Assembly: GCF_013385425.1 (NCBI RefSeq)
Contig: NZ_JACAQA010000025.1
Location: forward strand, 1 to 64,000
Direction of reading: 5' to 3'
Origin: Pseudomonas gingeri
GTDB taxonomy: Bacteria; Pseudomonadota; Gammaproteobacteria; Pseudomonadales; Pseudomonadaceae
Length of the DNA stretch: 64,000 nt
Shown here: in pieces, positions 50,439 to 58,836 of the stretch
Numbering within the stretch: the stretch's first letter is position 1
Layout of the letters: every line of letters begins with the position of its first letter
The notes under the pieces: model-generated
The model's database searches: none
Seen by the model: the letters and a program-made list of their open reading frames with translations, nothing else
What the model was told of the DNA's origin: nothing
Made by a program: the position numbers and the translations under genes

Positions 50439-51074
50439 ATGCCCGAACTGTCCAACCTGCTTGCCTACGGCCTGATCTCACTCGGCATGGTGCTGACGCC
50501 CGGGCCGAACATGATCTATCTCATCTCGCGCTCGATCTGCCAGGGGCGCATGGCCGGGCTGATTTCCCTGGGCGGCGTGGCCTTGGGTTTCGTCGTCTAC
50601 ATGTTTTGCGCCGCATTGGGCATCACCGCCCTGCTCCTGGCGGTTCCCTACGCCTATGACGTCCTGCGTCTCGGCGGCGCGCTCTACCTGCTCTACCTGG
50701 CCTGGCAGGCGGTCAAGCCCGGCGGCCGCTCGCCGTTCCAGGTGCGCGACCTGCCCAAGGACAGCCCGCGCAAACTGTTCACCATGGGCTTTGTCACCAA
50801 CCTGTTGAATCCCAAAGTCGCGGTCATGTACTTGTCACTGTTGCCCCAATTCATCGACCCCGTCGGCCACGACAGCGTGCTGACGCAATCCCTCGTACTC
50901 GGTTTTACCCAGATCGTCATCAGCGTCAGCGTCAACGCGCTGATCGCTGTGATGGCGGGTTCCATCGCGGCATTTCTCGCCAACAGGCCAGTGTGGCAGA
51001 TCGTGCAACGCTGGCTGATGAGCACGGTGCTCACAGGCTTGGCCGTGCGCATGGCCGTCGAGGGGCGGCGCTAA
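50439..51074 (+). CDS. LysE/RhtB-family amino-acid exporter
   Basis: 211 residues with six predicted membrane segments. The family motif GMVLTPGPNMIYLISRSICQGRMAGL is represented near residues 14-40 and GALYLLYLAWQAV near 85. GAGGAG lies before ATG 50439; in-frame codons from 50355 lack a site. It likely exports an amino acid or homoserine lactone-like compound. It is convergent with the reductase-M24 gene and is not obviously part of the transporter operon before it. Confidence 0.9.
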   Translation: MPELSNLLAYGLISLGMVLTPGPNMIYLISRSICQGRMAGLISLGGVALGFVVYMFCAALGITALLLAVPYAYDVLRLGGALYLLYLAWQAVKPGGRSPFQVRDLPKDSPRKLFTMGFVTNLLNPKVAVMYLSLLPQFIDPVGHDSVLTQSLVLGFTQIVISVSVNALIAVMAGSIAAFLANRPVWQIVQRWLMSTVLTGLAVRMAVEGRR

Positions 51075-51114
51075 AGCCGGCTGTTTGCGCTTGAACGCAA
51101 AAGGGCGACAGCCA

Positions 51115-52785
51115 TCAGCCCCCCTGACCGATCAGGATATCCTCGAAGAACGCCCCCACCGCTTCGGTGGGATGGCAGAGCTGGATTTCCAGGACCCAGA
51201 CCATCTCACTCGGCACGATCTCCAGTTCAGCCAGCTTCTCCTGCCCGAACAAGGCGTGGGGGAAGTCGGCGATGCGGTGCCCGGCCAGGTTTCGCTCCAG
51301 TCGCCAGCCCTTTGAGTCCGCGCTGCGTTCGGCGAAATCATAGAGCTCGCGGCCGGTCAGCCCCTGGTGCCAAGCCTCGCGGGTTTCGTCGAACACTTCA
51401 TGCAATGCCTTGACGCAGTCCTGGTGCAGCGGATGTTCGCCGAAGACGAAGGTGTCGCCGTAATCGCCTTCATAACCGTCCCACACCGGGCCGAGATCGA
51501 CCACGGCGATATCGGTCGCGCGTAGCTTGCGCTGCGGATCGATGCCCTGGCGTGGCGTGCGCACGGTATCGTCGCCAAAACGGATATAGGTCGGATGCCA
51601 GGTGTGGGACGCGCCCATGGCCTGCAACTGCTGATTGGCCATCTCAAGGGCCTCGGCGGTGGTCATCCCGACCCGCAGTTGGCTGGCGATCAAGGCCAGG
51701 GCGCGGACCGATTGCTCGCGGGCGGCCAGCATGCCATCCAGGGAATAACGCGGACCGACTTTTTCCCAGACCGGATCCAGCGGCTTGGGCGCCGACCCGG
51801 GCAGCGACACGCCGCTGGGCACAAAGGCCTCCGCGACAAAACGGTGAGCCGGCACGCCCGCCGCGAGGCAGTGCTCGCGGACATCGCGGATCATCGCGCT
51901 GTTACCGCAGGCATAGACCTGGGCATCCGCCCAAGGATGCGCCCGCTCAAAAGCAACCTGCTGCACCCGGGCCTCTGACGACAGCACCGGGTACCAGACA
52001 AACCCGGGATACTCGATGCGCGCCTGGTCCAGGAACTCGCGGTCGTAAAAGTCCCCGGGCTGCGAGCCGCCCCAGTACAACGTCACCTCGGTGCCCCGGG
52101 CCAGCGCGGTCAGCAGCAGCGGCTTGATCCCGGCGTAGCCGGTCCCCGTGGCAAACAACACCACGGGCCGAGCGTCCTCGTGCTGCCAGGTGCAGGCACC
52201 CAAAGGGCCTTCCAGCTTCAGCGTCTGACCGACGTCCAGCGTCGCCAGGATCTGCTCGGAAAAAACGCCGCCAGGGACCCGGCGGATATGAAAGACCAGT
52301 TGGCCGCAATCCTGCGCTGGGAGATTGGCAATGGAGAAACACCGACTGTCGCCATCGTCGAGACGAAACCGGACGTACTGGCCGGCGCGAACCTCAACCG
52401 CTTCCAGGGTTTCCGGCATCAGCACCAGCTCGGTGATATCGGAGCTCAGTGCACGCTTGCCCAGGACCCGTACGGGGATTTCCAGCTTGGGCGTGTCCAG
52501 CGACCAGCCGGGGATTTCCAGGCGCATATCGGCGCAGGCGTGGCTCTGGCACAACAACATTTCATCGGCGGCCAGCGGATAGGAAGGTGCCGGAGCGTCC
52601 GCAGCCAGGAGCTTGTCGCGGTACTGCCCGGCCACGACCTTGACCTTGCACGAACCACAGGCCCCGCGACGACAGGAGAACGGCACCGACAGGCCACTGG
52701 CGAGCATGGCGTCGAGCAACAACTCGTCACCGGCTTCGAAGGTTTTGCCCGAGGGCGACAACTCAATGACATGGCGTGCGTTCAT
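51115..52785 (-). CDS. Fusion protein: [2Fe-2S] ferredoxin / FAD-NAD(P) reductase / M24 metallohydrolase
   Basis: 556 residues in one uninterrupted frame. Residues 1-95 are a plant-type ferredoxin domain with cluster cysteines C38, C43, C46 and C79. Residues about 100-325 are an FAD/NAD(P) reductase: RCFSIANLP (148-156) binds flavin, and FATGTGYAGIKPLL (211-224) and YACGN (291-295) are the nucleotide-side motifs. After a proline-rich linker (about 328-345) comes an M24 (creatinase/aminopeptidase P-type) domain, about 350-556. Its metal ligands appear complete: D430, D441, H503, E533 and E548, with H510 at the position of the second conserved His. The spacing D-11-D and H-7-H equals that of PepP. 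Reductases of this type normally serve an oxygenase; a hydrolase fused to it is unusual. It is divergent from a MocR regulator. Substrate unknown. Confidence 0.88.
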   Translation of the reverse strand: MNARHVIELSPSGKTFEAGDELLLDAMLASGLSVPFSCRRGACGSCKVKVVAGQYRDKLLAADAPAPSYPLAADEMLLCQSHACADMRLEIPGWSLDTPKLEIPVRVLGKRALSSDITELVLMPETLEAVEVRAGQYVRFRLDDGDSRCFSIANLPAQDCGQLVFHIRRVPGGVFSEQILATLDVGQTLKLEGPLGACTWQHEDARPVVLFATGTGYAGIKPLLLTALARGTEVTLYWGGSQPGDFYDREFLDQARIEYPGFVWYPVLSSEARVQQVAFERAHPWADAQVYACGNSAMIRDVREHCLAAGVPAHRFVAEAFVPSGVSLPGSAPKPLDPVWEKVGPRYSLDGMLAAREQSVRALALIASQLRVGMTTAEALEMANQQLQAMGASHTWHPTYIRFGDDTVRTPRQGIDPQRKLRATDIAVVDLGPVWDGYEGDYGDTFVFGEHPLHQDCVKALHEVFDETREAWHQGLTGRELYDFAERSADSKGWRLERNLAGHRIADFPHALFGQEKLAELEIVPSEMVWVLEIQLCHPTEAVGAFFEDILIGQGG

Positions 52786-52829
52786 AAGGACCTCGGGGGT
52801 GAATGTGCGCCAATTGTTGCGTTAGACTA

Positions 52830-52870
52830 GGACCATTAAAACCTCCAGTTTTGGATAGTTCAGATGGTCC
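52830..52870. promoter_or_regulatory. Inverted repeat in the reductase-M24/MocR divergent promoter
   Basis: GGACCAT (52830-52836) is mirrored by ATGGTCC (52864-52870), with an inner AAAAC/GTTTT pair. The whole shared gap is only 78 bases. The right arm overlaps the first possible MocR start (52864), which makes ATG 52873 a real alternative start. Likely the MocR binding site. Confidence 0.5.
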
Positions 52871-54351
52871 AGATGCGTAAATGGCGCCCCTTGCTCAACC
52901 TGGAGGGAGGCGAGACTCAAGCGTCCTACCGCAAGATTGTCGAAGGCCTGGTGACCGCGATTGTCGACGGACGCCTCACGCCCGGGACCTTGCTGCCCGG
53001 GACGCGGGAAATGGCGCGCTTGCTCGACGTCAACCGCAAGACCGTGATCCTGGCCTACGAGGAAGCCATGACCAAGGGCTGGCTGGTCAGCGAACCGCGC
53101 CGGGGCACCTTCGTCAACGCGCAACTGGCCCCCACGGCCACGCCCCGCAGCGCCCCGCCCGCCTTCGCGCTGGAACTACGGGCACAACCCGCCGTGCCGT
53201 ATTTCACCCCGGGCCAGCCGGCGACGGCACTGCAACAGCATCCCGGCGCGCTGTTCTTCGACAACGGCGCCTGTGACCACCGTTTGCTGCCGCAAGCCGT
53301 CCTGCATCGCTATTACCGCAACGCGCTGCGCAAGAGCTTCGTGTCCAATACCGTGCGTCACGGCAGCGACGGGACCAGTCATGCGCTGCGCCGGGCGCTG
53401 GCCGAGATGCTGCGCAACAATCGCGGCCTGGCCGTCGAGGCCGAGCATATCTGCCTGACCCAGGGCGTGCAGATGTCGCTGTACCTGACCGCCAGCGCGC
53501 TGCTGGAGCCCGGTGACGTGGTGCTGGTGGAGCGCCTGAGCTATCCGCCGGCGTGGGAGATCTTCCGTAAACTGGGCGCGCGCCTGGTGACCGTGGACCT
53601 GGACAGCGAAGGCTGCCGGGTCGATCAGATCGACGCGCTGTGCCGGCTGCACAAGGTGCGGATGATCTATCTCACGCCCCATCACCAATTCCCCACCACC
53701 GTCAGCCTGCATGCCGGGCGTCGACAACAACTGCTGGCCTTGGCCAGGCAGCATGATTTCTGCGTGATCGAGGAAGACTACGACTACGAGTATCACTTTG
53801 ACGGTCGCCCCTACCTGCCCCTGGCCAGCGACAGCGCTCAGCGCCATGTGATTTATATCGGCTCGCTGTCCAAGTCGCTGGGCTCGACCTTCCGCTGCAG
53901 CTATGTGGTCGCGCCCGGCAATGTGATCGAGGTGCTTAACCGCAACGCCGCGCTGACCCTGGGCCACGGTGACGCGGTGTCGCAGCAGATGCTGGCGGAC
54001 CTGATCAATGACGGTGAACTGAAAAAGCACCTGCGCCGAGTCTCGAAGGAATACCGCCAGCGTCGGGCAATCCTCCACCGTTGCCTGGTGGAGGGCTTTG
54101 GCGAGCGCATTTCGGTGCAGGAGCCCGAAGGCGGCCTGGCACTGTGGGTGCGTTTCACGGACAAGATAAACGTCGGCCAACTGGTGGAGAAAGCCCTGGA
54201 GTTCGACCTGGTGGTGCGTAACAGCCGCCAGTTCGCGCCCACGGATCAACCGGAGAATGCATTACGCCTGGGTTTTGCCTCACTGGATCGCGATGAAATC
54301 CGCGAGGCCACGCGGCGTTTGGCGCAGGCGGCCCAAGCCATCGCCGGCTAG
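52864..54351 (+). CDS. MocR-family (GntR-aminotransferase) transcriptional regulator
   Basis: 495 residues: an N-terminal GntR winged helix (about 20-88; SYRKIVEGLVTAIVDGRL, LLPGTREMARLLDVNRKTV) joined to a fold-type I aminotransferase domain (about 125-495). The PLP lysine is K337 in IGSLSKSLG, and VIEEDYDYEY (301-310) includes the cofactor Asp. These regulators use PLP-bound effectors such as amino compounds (GabR, PdxR, EnuR). It is divergent from the reductase-M24 fusion gene and probably controls it, which points to an amino-group-containing substrate for that enzyme. Confidence 0.9.
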   Translation: MVQMRKWRPLLNLEGGETQASYRKIVEGLVTAIVDGRLTPGTLLPGTREMARLLDVNRKTVILAYEEAMTKGWLVSEPRRGTFVNAQLAPTATPRSAPPAFALELRAQPAVPYFTPGQPATALQQHPGALFFDNGACDHRLLPQAVLHRYYRNALRKSFVSNTVRHGSDGTSHALRRALAEMLRNNRGLAVEAEHICLTQGVQMSLYLTASALLEPGDVVLVERLSYPPAWEIFRKLGARLVTVDLDSEGCRVDQIDALCRLHKVRMIYLTPHHQFPTTVSLHAGRRQQLLALARQHDFCVIEEDYDYEYHFDGRPYLPLASDSAQRHVIYIGSLSKSLGSTFRCSYVVAPGNVIEVLNRNAALTLGHGDAVSQQMLADLINDGELKKHLRRVSKEYRQRRAILHRCLVEGFGERISVQEPEGGLALWVRFTDKINVGQLVEKALEFDLVVRNSRQFAPTDQPENALRLGFASLDRDEIREATRRLAQAAQAIAG

Positions 54352-54405
54352 ATGCCGTGCCCACTGGCTTGACCGTCCGCACCATCGCCAAGGAACAGCC
54401 AGAAG

Positions 54406-54421
54406 ATTTCGTATACCATCT
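54406..54421. promoter_or_regulatory. GTATAC-centred site before the FCD regulator
   Basis: ATTTCGTATACCATCT matches the reverse complement of 59903-59918 at 14 of 16 positions. It is 29 bases upstream of the regulator's GTG start. Probable autoregulatory site of the GntR/FCD regulator. Confidence 0.65.
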
Positions 54422-54449
54422 GCACAACTCATTGCGAACGATCAGAACC

Positions 54450-55121
54450 GTGGCCCTACCAAAACTCAACGCTCCCGACCTCGGCAACTCGCCTTCGACG
54501 TCGGAAATCATCACCCGCCATCTGCGCGACGCCATTGTCGCCGGGCACTTCGCCGAGGATGAGCCGATTCGCCAGGACGATATCGCCCGGCAGTTCAACG
54601 TCAGCAAGATTCCGGTGCGCGAAGCCCTCAAGCGCCTGGAGGCCGAAGGCCTGGTGATGTTCCAGCGCAATCGCGGGGCGATGGTCACCCGGGTGTCGGA
54701 TGCGGAACTGGCGCAGATGTTCGAAGTGCGCATGCTGCTGGAAGACAAGGCCCTGCGCCTGGCGATTCCGAACATGACCGAAGAAACCTTCGCCCGTGCC
54801 GAACGCATCTGCCAGGAATTTATCGGTGAAGATGACGTCGGTCGCTGGGCCGAACTCAACTGGGAACTGCACGCCTGCCTCTACGAACCGGCGCAACGGC
54901 CGTTTCTGGTGGGCCTGATCCGCTCGGTCAACGACAAGCTGGAACGCTACCTGCGCATGCAGATGAGCCTTTCCGCCGGCAAGGAACGCGCCGACCACGA
55001 ACACCGGGAAATTCTCGCGGCCTGCCGCGCAGGCGATGTGGATCGCGCGGTGACGCTGCTTGACGAGCATATCGCCGGCGTCTGCAAGACCCTGTTCGAG
55101 CATCTGCCCCACAGCCATTGA
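54450..55121 (+). CDS. GntR/FCD-family regulator of hydroxyproline catabolism
   Basis: 223 residues. The GntR winged helix (about 12-78) contains IITRHLRDAIVAGHF and DDIARQFNVSKIPVREALKRLEAEG; the FCD effector domain (about 85-215) follows, with metal-ligand-like Asp/His residues in ELNWELHACLYE and DHEHREI. GTG 54450 is chosen since an earlier GTG (54357) would put the operator-like site inside the gene. It heads the hydroxyproline locus, and the same GTATAC-centred site recurs before the ABC/aconitase-X operon, so it likely regulates both. Confidence 0.85.
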   Translation: MALPKLNAPDLGNSPSTSEIITRHLRDAIVAGHFAEDEPIRQDDIARQFNVSKIPVREALKRLEAEGLVMFQRNRGAMVTRVSDAELAQMFEVRMLLEDKALRLAIPNMTEETFARAERICQEFIGEDDVGRWAELNWELHACLYEPAQRPFLVGLIRSVNDKLERYLRMQMSLSAGKERADHEHREILAACRAGDVDRAVTLLDEHIAGVCKTLFEHLPHSH

Positions 55122-55235
55122 CGGTATCGCGTACTGTGCTGATTTCGTCATCGGCACAGGCTAAAACCCTCAAGCCGCCGCGCCCCTCTCCAGGCCACTC
55201 TGTCCGTCACTTATCGGAACGGACGTGGCCCTCCC

Positions 55236-56168
55236 ATGAAACGCATCAGCGTGATCGACTCCCACACCGGCGGCGAACCCACCCGCCTGGTGATCGCCGG
55301 TTTTCCTGACCTGGGCAACGGCAGCATGGCCGTGCGCCGGCAGCGGCTGGCCGAACAGCACGATCAGTGGCGCGCGGCCTGCGTCCTCGAACCACGGGGC
55401 AGTGATGTGCTGGTCGGCGCCCTGCTCTGTGAGCCGGTGGACCCGAGCGCCTGTGCCGGGGTGATTTTCTTCAACAACACCGGTTACCTCGGCATGTGCG
55501 GCCACGGCACCATCGGCCTGGTGGCCTCCCTGGCGCACCTGGGCAGAATCGGCCCCGGCACCCACAGCATCGAGACACCGGTGGGCACGGTGCAGGCGAC
55601 CTTGCACGACGACCATTCGGTGAGCGTGCGCAACGTCCCGGCCTATCGTTACCAGAAAGCCCTGGCGCTGGAGGTGTCGGGTATCGGGGAGGTGGTTGGC
55701 GATATCGCCTGGGGCGGCAACTGGTTCTTCCTGATTGCCGAGCATGGCCTGGATATCGCCGGCGATAATCTCGAGGCCCTGACCGCCTATACCTTCGCCG
55801 TCCAGCAAGCCCTGGAGGCCCAGGGTATTCGCGGTGAAGATGGCGGGCTGATCGATCATATCGAGCTGTTCGCCGATGACGCCCACGCCGACAGTCGCAA
55901 CTTTGTCCTCTGTCCCGGCAAGGCTTACGACCGCTCCCCTTGCGGCACGGGCACCAGCGCCAAACTGGCGTGCCTGGCGGCCGACGACAAGTTGCAACCG
56001 GGGCAGATCTGGCGTCAGGCCAGTGTGATCGGCAGCGAGTTCGAGGGTTCCTACGAGCATCAGGGCGAGCGCATTGTGCCGACCATTCGTGGCCGCGCCT
56101 TTATCAGCGCCGAGGCCAGCCTGATCCTCGAACAGGACGACCCCTTCGCCTGGGGCATTCGCCCGTGA
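55236..56168 (+). CDS. lhpA: 4-hydroxyproline 2-epimerase (proline racemase family)
   Basis: 310 residues of the proline racemase superfamily. The two catalytic cysteines are C88 in MCGHGTIG and C236 in DRSPCGTGTSAK, the Cys/Cys pair that characterises hydroxyproline epimerases (a Thr at the second place marks dehydratases). It converts trans-4-hydroxy-L-proline to cis-4-hydroxy-D-proline in the cytosol. The next gene starts by GTGA overlap and encodes a D-hydroxyproline dehydrogenase subunit, which fixes the pathway. Confidence 0.92.
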   Translation: MKRISVIDSHTGGEPTRLVIAGFPDLGNGSMAVRRQRLAEQHDQWRAACVLEPRGSDVLVGALLCEPVDPSACAGVIFFNNTGYLGMCGHGTIGLVASLAHLGRIGPGTHSIETPVGTVQATLHDDHSVSVRNVPAYRYQKALALEVSGIGEVVGDIAWGGNWFFLIAEHGLDIAGDNLEALTAYTFAVQQALEAQGIRGEDGGLIDHIELFADDAHADSRNFVLCPGKAYDRSPCGTGTSAKLACLAADDKLQPGQIWRQASVIGSEFEGSYEHQGERIVPTIRGRAFISAEASLILEQDDPFAWGIRP

Positions 56169-57280
56169 ACGAGGGCCGGGTAGCCGATGTGATCGTGATC
56201 GGCGCCGGTATCATCGGTGCCGCCTGTGCCCAAGCGCTGGCCCGGCGTGGCTTGCAGGTCCTGGTGCTGGACGCCGGCCTGCCCGGGGCGACTGCGGCGG
56301 GCATGGGGCATTTGCTGGTGCTCGACGACAACCCGGCCGAACTGGCCCTCAGCCAATACTCCCTGCAACGCTGGCGCGAAACGGCCCCGACGCTACCCGA
56401 CCGTTGCGCCTACCGCAGCAACGGCACCCTGTGGCTGGCGGCCAATGCCGAAGAAATGGCCGTCGCCCAGGCTAAATACCTGAACTTGCAGGCCCAGGGC
56501 GTGGCCTGCGAGTTGATCGGCGGCAACGCCTTGCGCCAGTGCGAACCCGAATTGCGCGAAGGCCTGGAAGGCGGGCTGCTGATCAATGGCGACGGCATTC
56601 TCTATGCCCCGGCGACGGCCCATTGGATGCTCGCAAGCGCCCATATCCGCCAGCGTCGGGCGCGGGTCAGTGAAGTCGACGGCAACCGTGTGCGCCTCGA
56701 CGACGGTCACTGGCTGCAGGCCGATGCGGTAATCCTGGCCAACGGCGTCCAGGCCAGCGAACTGTGCCCGGAATTGCCGATCGTGCCGAAAAAGGGCCAC
56801 TTGCTGATCACCGACCGTTACCCCGGAAAAGTCACCCATACCCTGGTGGAACTCGGCTACGTCACCAGCGCCCACAATGCCAGCGGCCCTTCGGCGGCGT
56901 GCAATATCCAGCCGCGTCCGACCGGGCAATTGTTTATCGGCGCCTCACGGCAATTCGGTACCACCGACCCGCAGGTCGAAGGCTGGATGCTCGCGAAAAT
57001 GCTCAAGCGCGCCATCGAATACATGCCCGGGCTGGCGCAACTCAATGGCATCCGCGCCTGGACCGGCTTTCGCGCCGCCAGCCCCGACGGTTTGCCGCTG
57101 GTGGGCCAGCACCCGCAACGCCAGGGCTTGTGGCTGGCCGTCGGGCACGAAGGCCTGGGGGTGACAACGGCACCCGGCACCGCCGACCTGCTGGTGGCGC
57201 AATTGTTCGATGAAACGCCGCCGCTGGCCGCACTGCCTTATCTGCCGCAACGTTTTCTCGGGGAGCCGGTTTATGCCTGA
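56165..57280 (+). CDS. D-hydroxyproline dehydrogenase, DAO-type FAD subunit (beta)
   Basis: 371 residues of the D-amino acid oxidase/glycine oxidase (DAO) family, starting GTG 56165 within the epimerase stop. Rossmann motif VIGAGIIGAACAQALARRG begins at about residue 10; the C-terminal GFRAASPDGLPLVG and GHEGLGVTTAPGTADLL blocks contact FAD. With the small [2Fe-2S] and the HcnB-like subunits that follow, it forms a heteromeric dehydrogenase like that described for P. aeruginosa. It oxidises cis-4-hydroxy-D-proline to the pyrroline carboxylate. Confidence 0.9.
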   Translation: MNEGRVADVIVIGAGIIGAACAQALARRGLQVLVLDAGLPGATAAGMGHLLVLDDNPAELALSQYSLQRWRETAPTLPDRCAYRSNGTLWLAANAEEMAVAQAKYLNLQAQGVACELIGGNALRQCEPELREGLEGGLLINGDGILYAPATAHWMLASAHIRQRRARVSEVDGNRVRLDDGHWLQADAVILANGVQASELCPELPIVPKKGHLLITDRYPGKVTHTLVELGYVTSAHNASGPSAACNIQPRPTGQLFIGASRQFGTTDPQVEGWMLAKMLKRAIEYMPGLAQLNGIRAWTGFRAASPDGLPLVGQHPQRQGLWLAVGHEGLGVTTAPGTADLLVAQLFDETPPLAALPYLPQRFLGEPVYA

Positions 57281-57509
57281 ATTACTGCTGGACGGCCACG
57301 TTCTGAAGGTTGCCGAAGGGACCAGCGTCGCCGCCGCCTTGGCGCTCGGCGGCGACGGTTGCAGCCGCACATCGGTCAGCGGCCAACGCCGCGCGCCCCT
57401 GTGCGGCATGGGCATTTGCCAGGAATGCCGGGTGAACATCGATGGACGCCGTCGTCTGGCCTGCCAGACGCTGTGCCGTGACGGCATGCGCGTGGAGACT
57501 CAAGCATGA
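57273..57509 (+). CDS. D-hydroxyproline dehydrogenase, small [2Fe-2S] subunit (gamma)
   Basis: 78 residues with a plant-type ferredoxin fold. Cluster cysteines lie in LCGMGICQEC and LACQTLC. It begins ATG 57273, overlapping the beta subunit by eight bases, with GGGAG at 57261-57265. It matches the roughly 10-kDa gamma subunit (HcnA-like) of heteromeric D-hydroxyproline dehydrogenases and transfers electrons between the two flavoproteins. The stop overlaps the next start (ATGA). Confidence 0.88.
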   Translation: MPELLLDGHVLKVAEGTSVAAALALGGDGCSRTSVSGQRRAPLCGMGICQECRVNIDGRRRLACQTLCRDGMRVETQA

Positions 57510-58762
57510 GCGAATACGCCGATCTGCTGATTATCGGTGCAGGTCCCGCCGGTATGGCCGCCGCCCTCGCCGCGGCGCCCAGCGCTGCACGCATCGTCAT
57601 CCTCGACGACAACCCGCTGCCCGGCGGGCAGATCTGGCGCGACGGACCTCAGGCCACGTTGCCGAAGCAGGCCCACCGTCTGCGCGAGCAACTGGAGAAC
57701 CACAGCAATATCCAACGCCATGCCAGCACCCGGGTGATTGCCTGCGCCGGTCCGAAACAGCTGCTGGTCGAAGACGATGAACGCGGCTGGGTGATTGTCT
57801 ACGACAAACTGATCCTGTGTACCGGCGCGCGCGAATTGCTGCTGCCCTTCCCCGGCTGGACCCTGCCCGGCGTCACCGGTGTGGGCGGGCTCCAGGCGTT
57901 GATCAAGGGCGGATTGCCGGTGCGGGAAGAGCGCCTGGTGATCGCCGGCAGCGGCCCCTTGCTGCTGGCCAGCGCCGCGACGGCCCGACACAACGGTGCC
58001 CGGGTGCTGCGTATCGCCGAACAGGCGAGCACCCGCGCCGTCGCCGGTTTCGCCGCGCAACTGCCGCGCTGGCCGGACAAACTGCTGCAATCGTTCAGCC
58101 TGTTCGACCACCACTATCGAACCGACAGCCATGTACTCGCCGCCCTGGGCACAGATCGCCTGGAAGGCGTGCGCCTGCAACAGCAGGGCAAAATCGTCGA
58201 GCTGGCCTGTGATCGTCTGGCCTGCGGTTTCGGCCTGATCCCCAATACCCAGCTCGGCCAAGCCCTGGGCTACGCACTCGATGGCCAGGCCCTGGCGGTC
58301 GATACCTGGCAGGCCGGCAGCCGCGCCGATCATTACGCGGCGGGCGAATGCACCGGTTTCGGGGGCAGTGAGCTGTCCCTGGTCGAAGGTGCGATTGCCG
58401 GGCATGCGGCGGTCGGTGAACGTCCGCAGGCCCAGGCGTTGTGGCCGTTGCGGACACGCTGGCAGGGGTTTGCCAAAATCTTGAACCAGACTTTCCGCCT
58501 CAAGCCGACACTCAAATCACTGGCCCAGGCCGACACCCTGGTGTGCCGCTGCGAAGATGTACCCTACTCCGCACTGGCAACACACGCCGACTGGCGCGAG
58601 GCCAAACTGGCCACTCGCTGCGGCATGGGCGCCTGCCAGGGCCGGGTCTGCGGCGGTGCGGTGCAGCACCTGTTCGGCTGGCAACCTTCGGCACCGCGCC
58701 CGCCCTTCAGCCCGGCGCGGATCGAGACCTTGCTATGCCTGGACGACGCGCCGCCGGCCTGA
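57506..58762 (+). CDS. D-hydroxyproline dehydrogenase, HcnB-like FAD subunit (alpha)
   Basis: 418 residues. N-terminal Rossmann LLIIGAGPAGMAAALAAAP (about 7-25), second nucleotide-binding strand VIAGSGPLLLASAATAR (around 149), and a C-terminal BFD-like [2Fe-2S] region with VCRCEDVPYSAL and TRCGMGACQGRVCGG, giving four cysteines. This is the HcnB/SoxA-type alpha subunit layout. It completes the three-subunit dehydrogenase; electrons then pass to the respiratory chain. The C-terminal end at 58762 is followed by the PAS-AraC regulator. Confidence 0.9.
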   Translation: MSEYADLLIIGAGPAGMAAALAAAPSAARIVILDDNPLPGGQIWRDGPQATLPKQAHRLREQLENHSNIQRHASTRVIACAGPKQLLVEDDERGWVIVYDKLILCTGARELLLPFPGWTLPGVTGVGGLQALIKGGLPVREERLVIAGSGPLLLASAATARHNGARVLRIAEQASTRAVAGFAAQLPRWPDKLLQSFSLFDHHYRTDSHVLAALGTDRLEGVRLQQQGKIVELACDRLACGFGLIPNTQLGQALGYALDGQALAVDTWQAGSRADHYAAGECTGFGGSELSLVEGAIAGHAAVGERPQAQALWPLRTRWQGFAKILNQTFRLKPTLKSLAQADTLVCRCEDVPYSALATHADWREAKLATRCGMGACQGRVCGGAVQHLFGWQPSAPRPPFSPARIETLLCLDDAPPA

Positions 58763-58836
58763 ATGCCGGCCCGGGGCTTCCGGGCCCGGCGCCGAGCCTC
58801 TATGATCCAGACGATCGCCCCCAGGCTTCCAGCACC

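Noticed and set aside
51115..52785. Treating the reductase-M24 gene as a sequencing or assembly artefact
   Set aside because: The frame is continuous, the linker is proline-rich and protein-like, and both halves carry complete motif sets with no internal start needing a frameshift.
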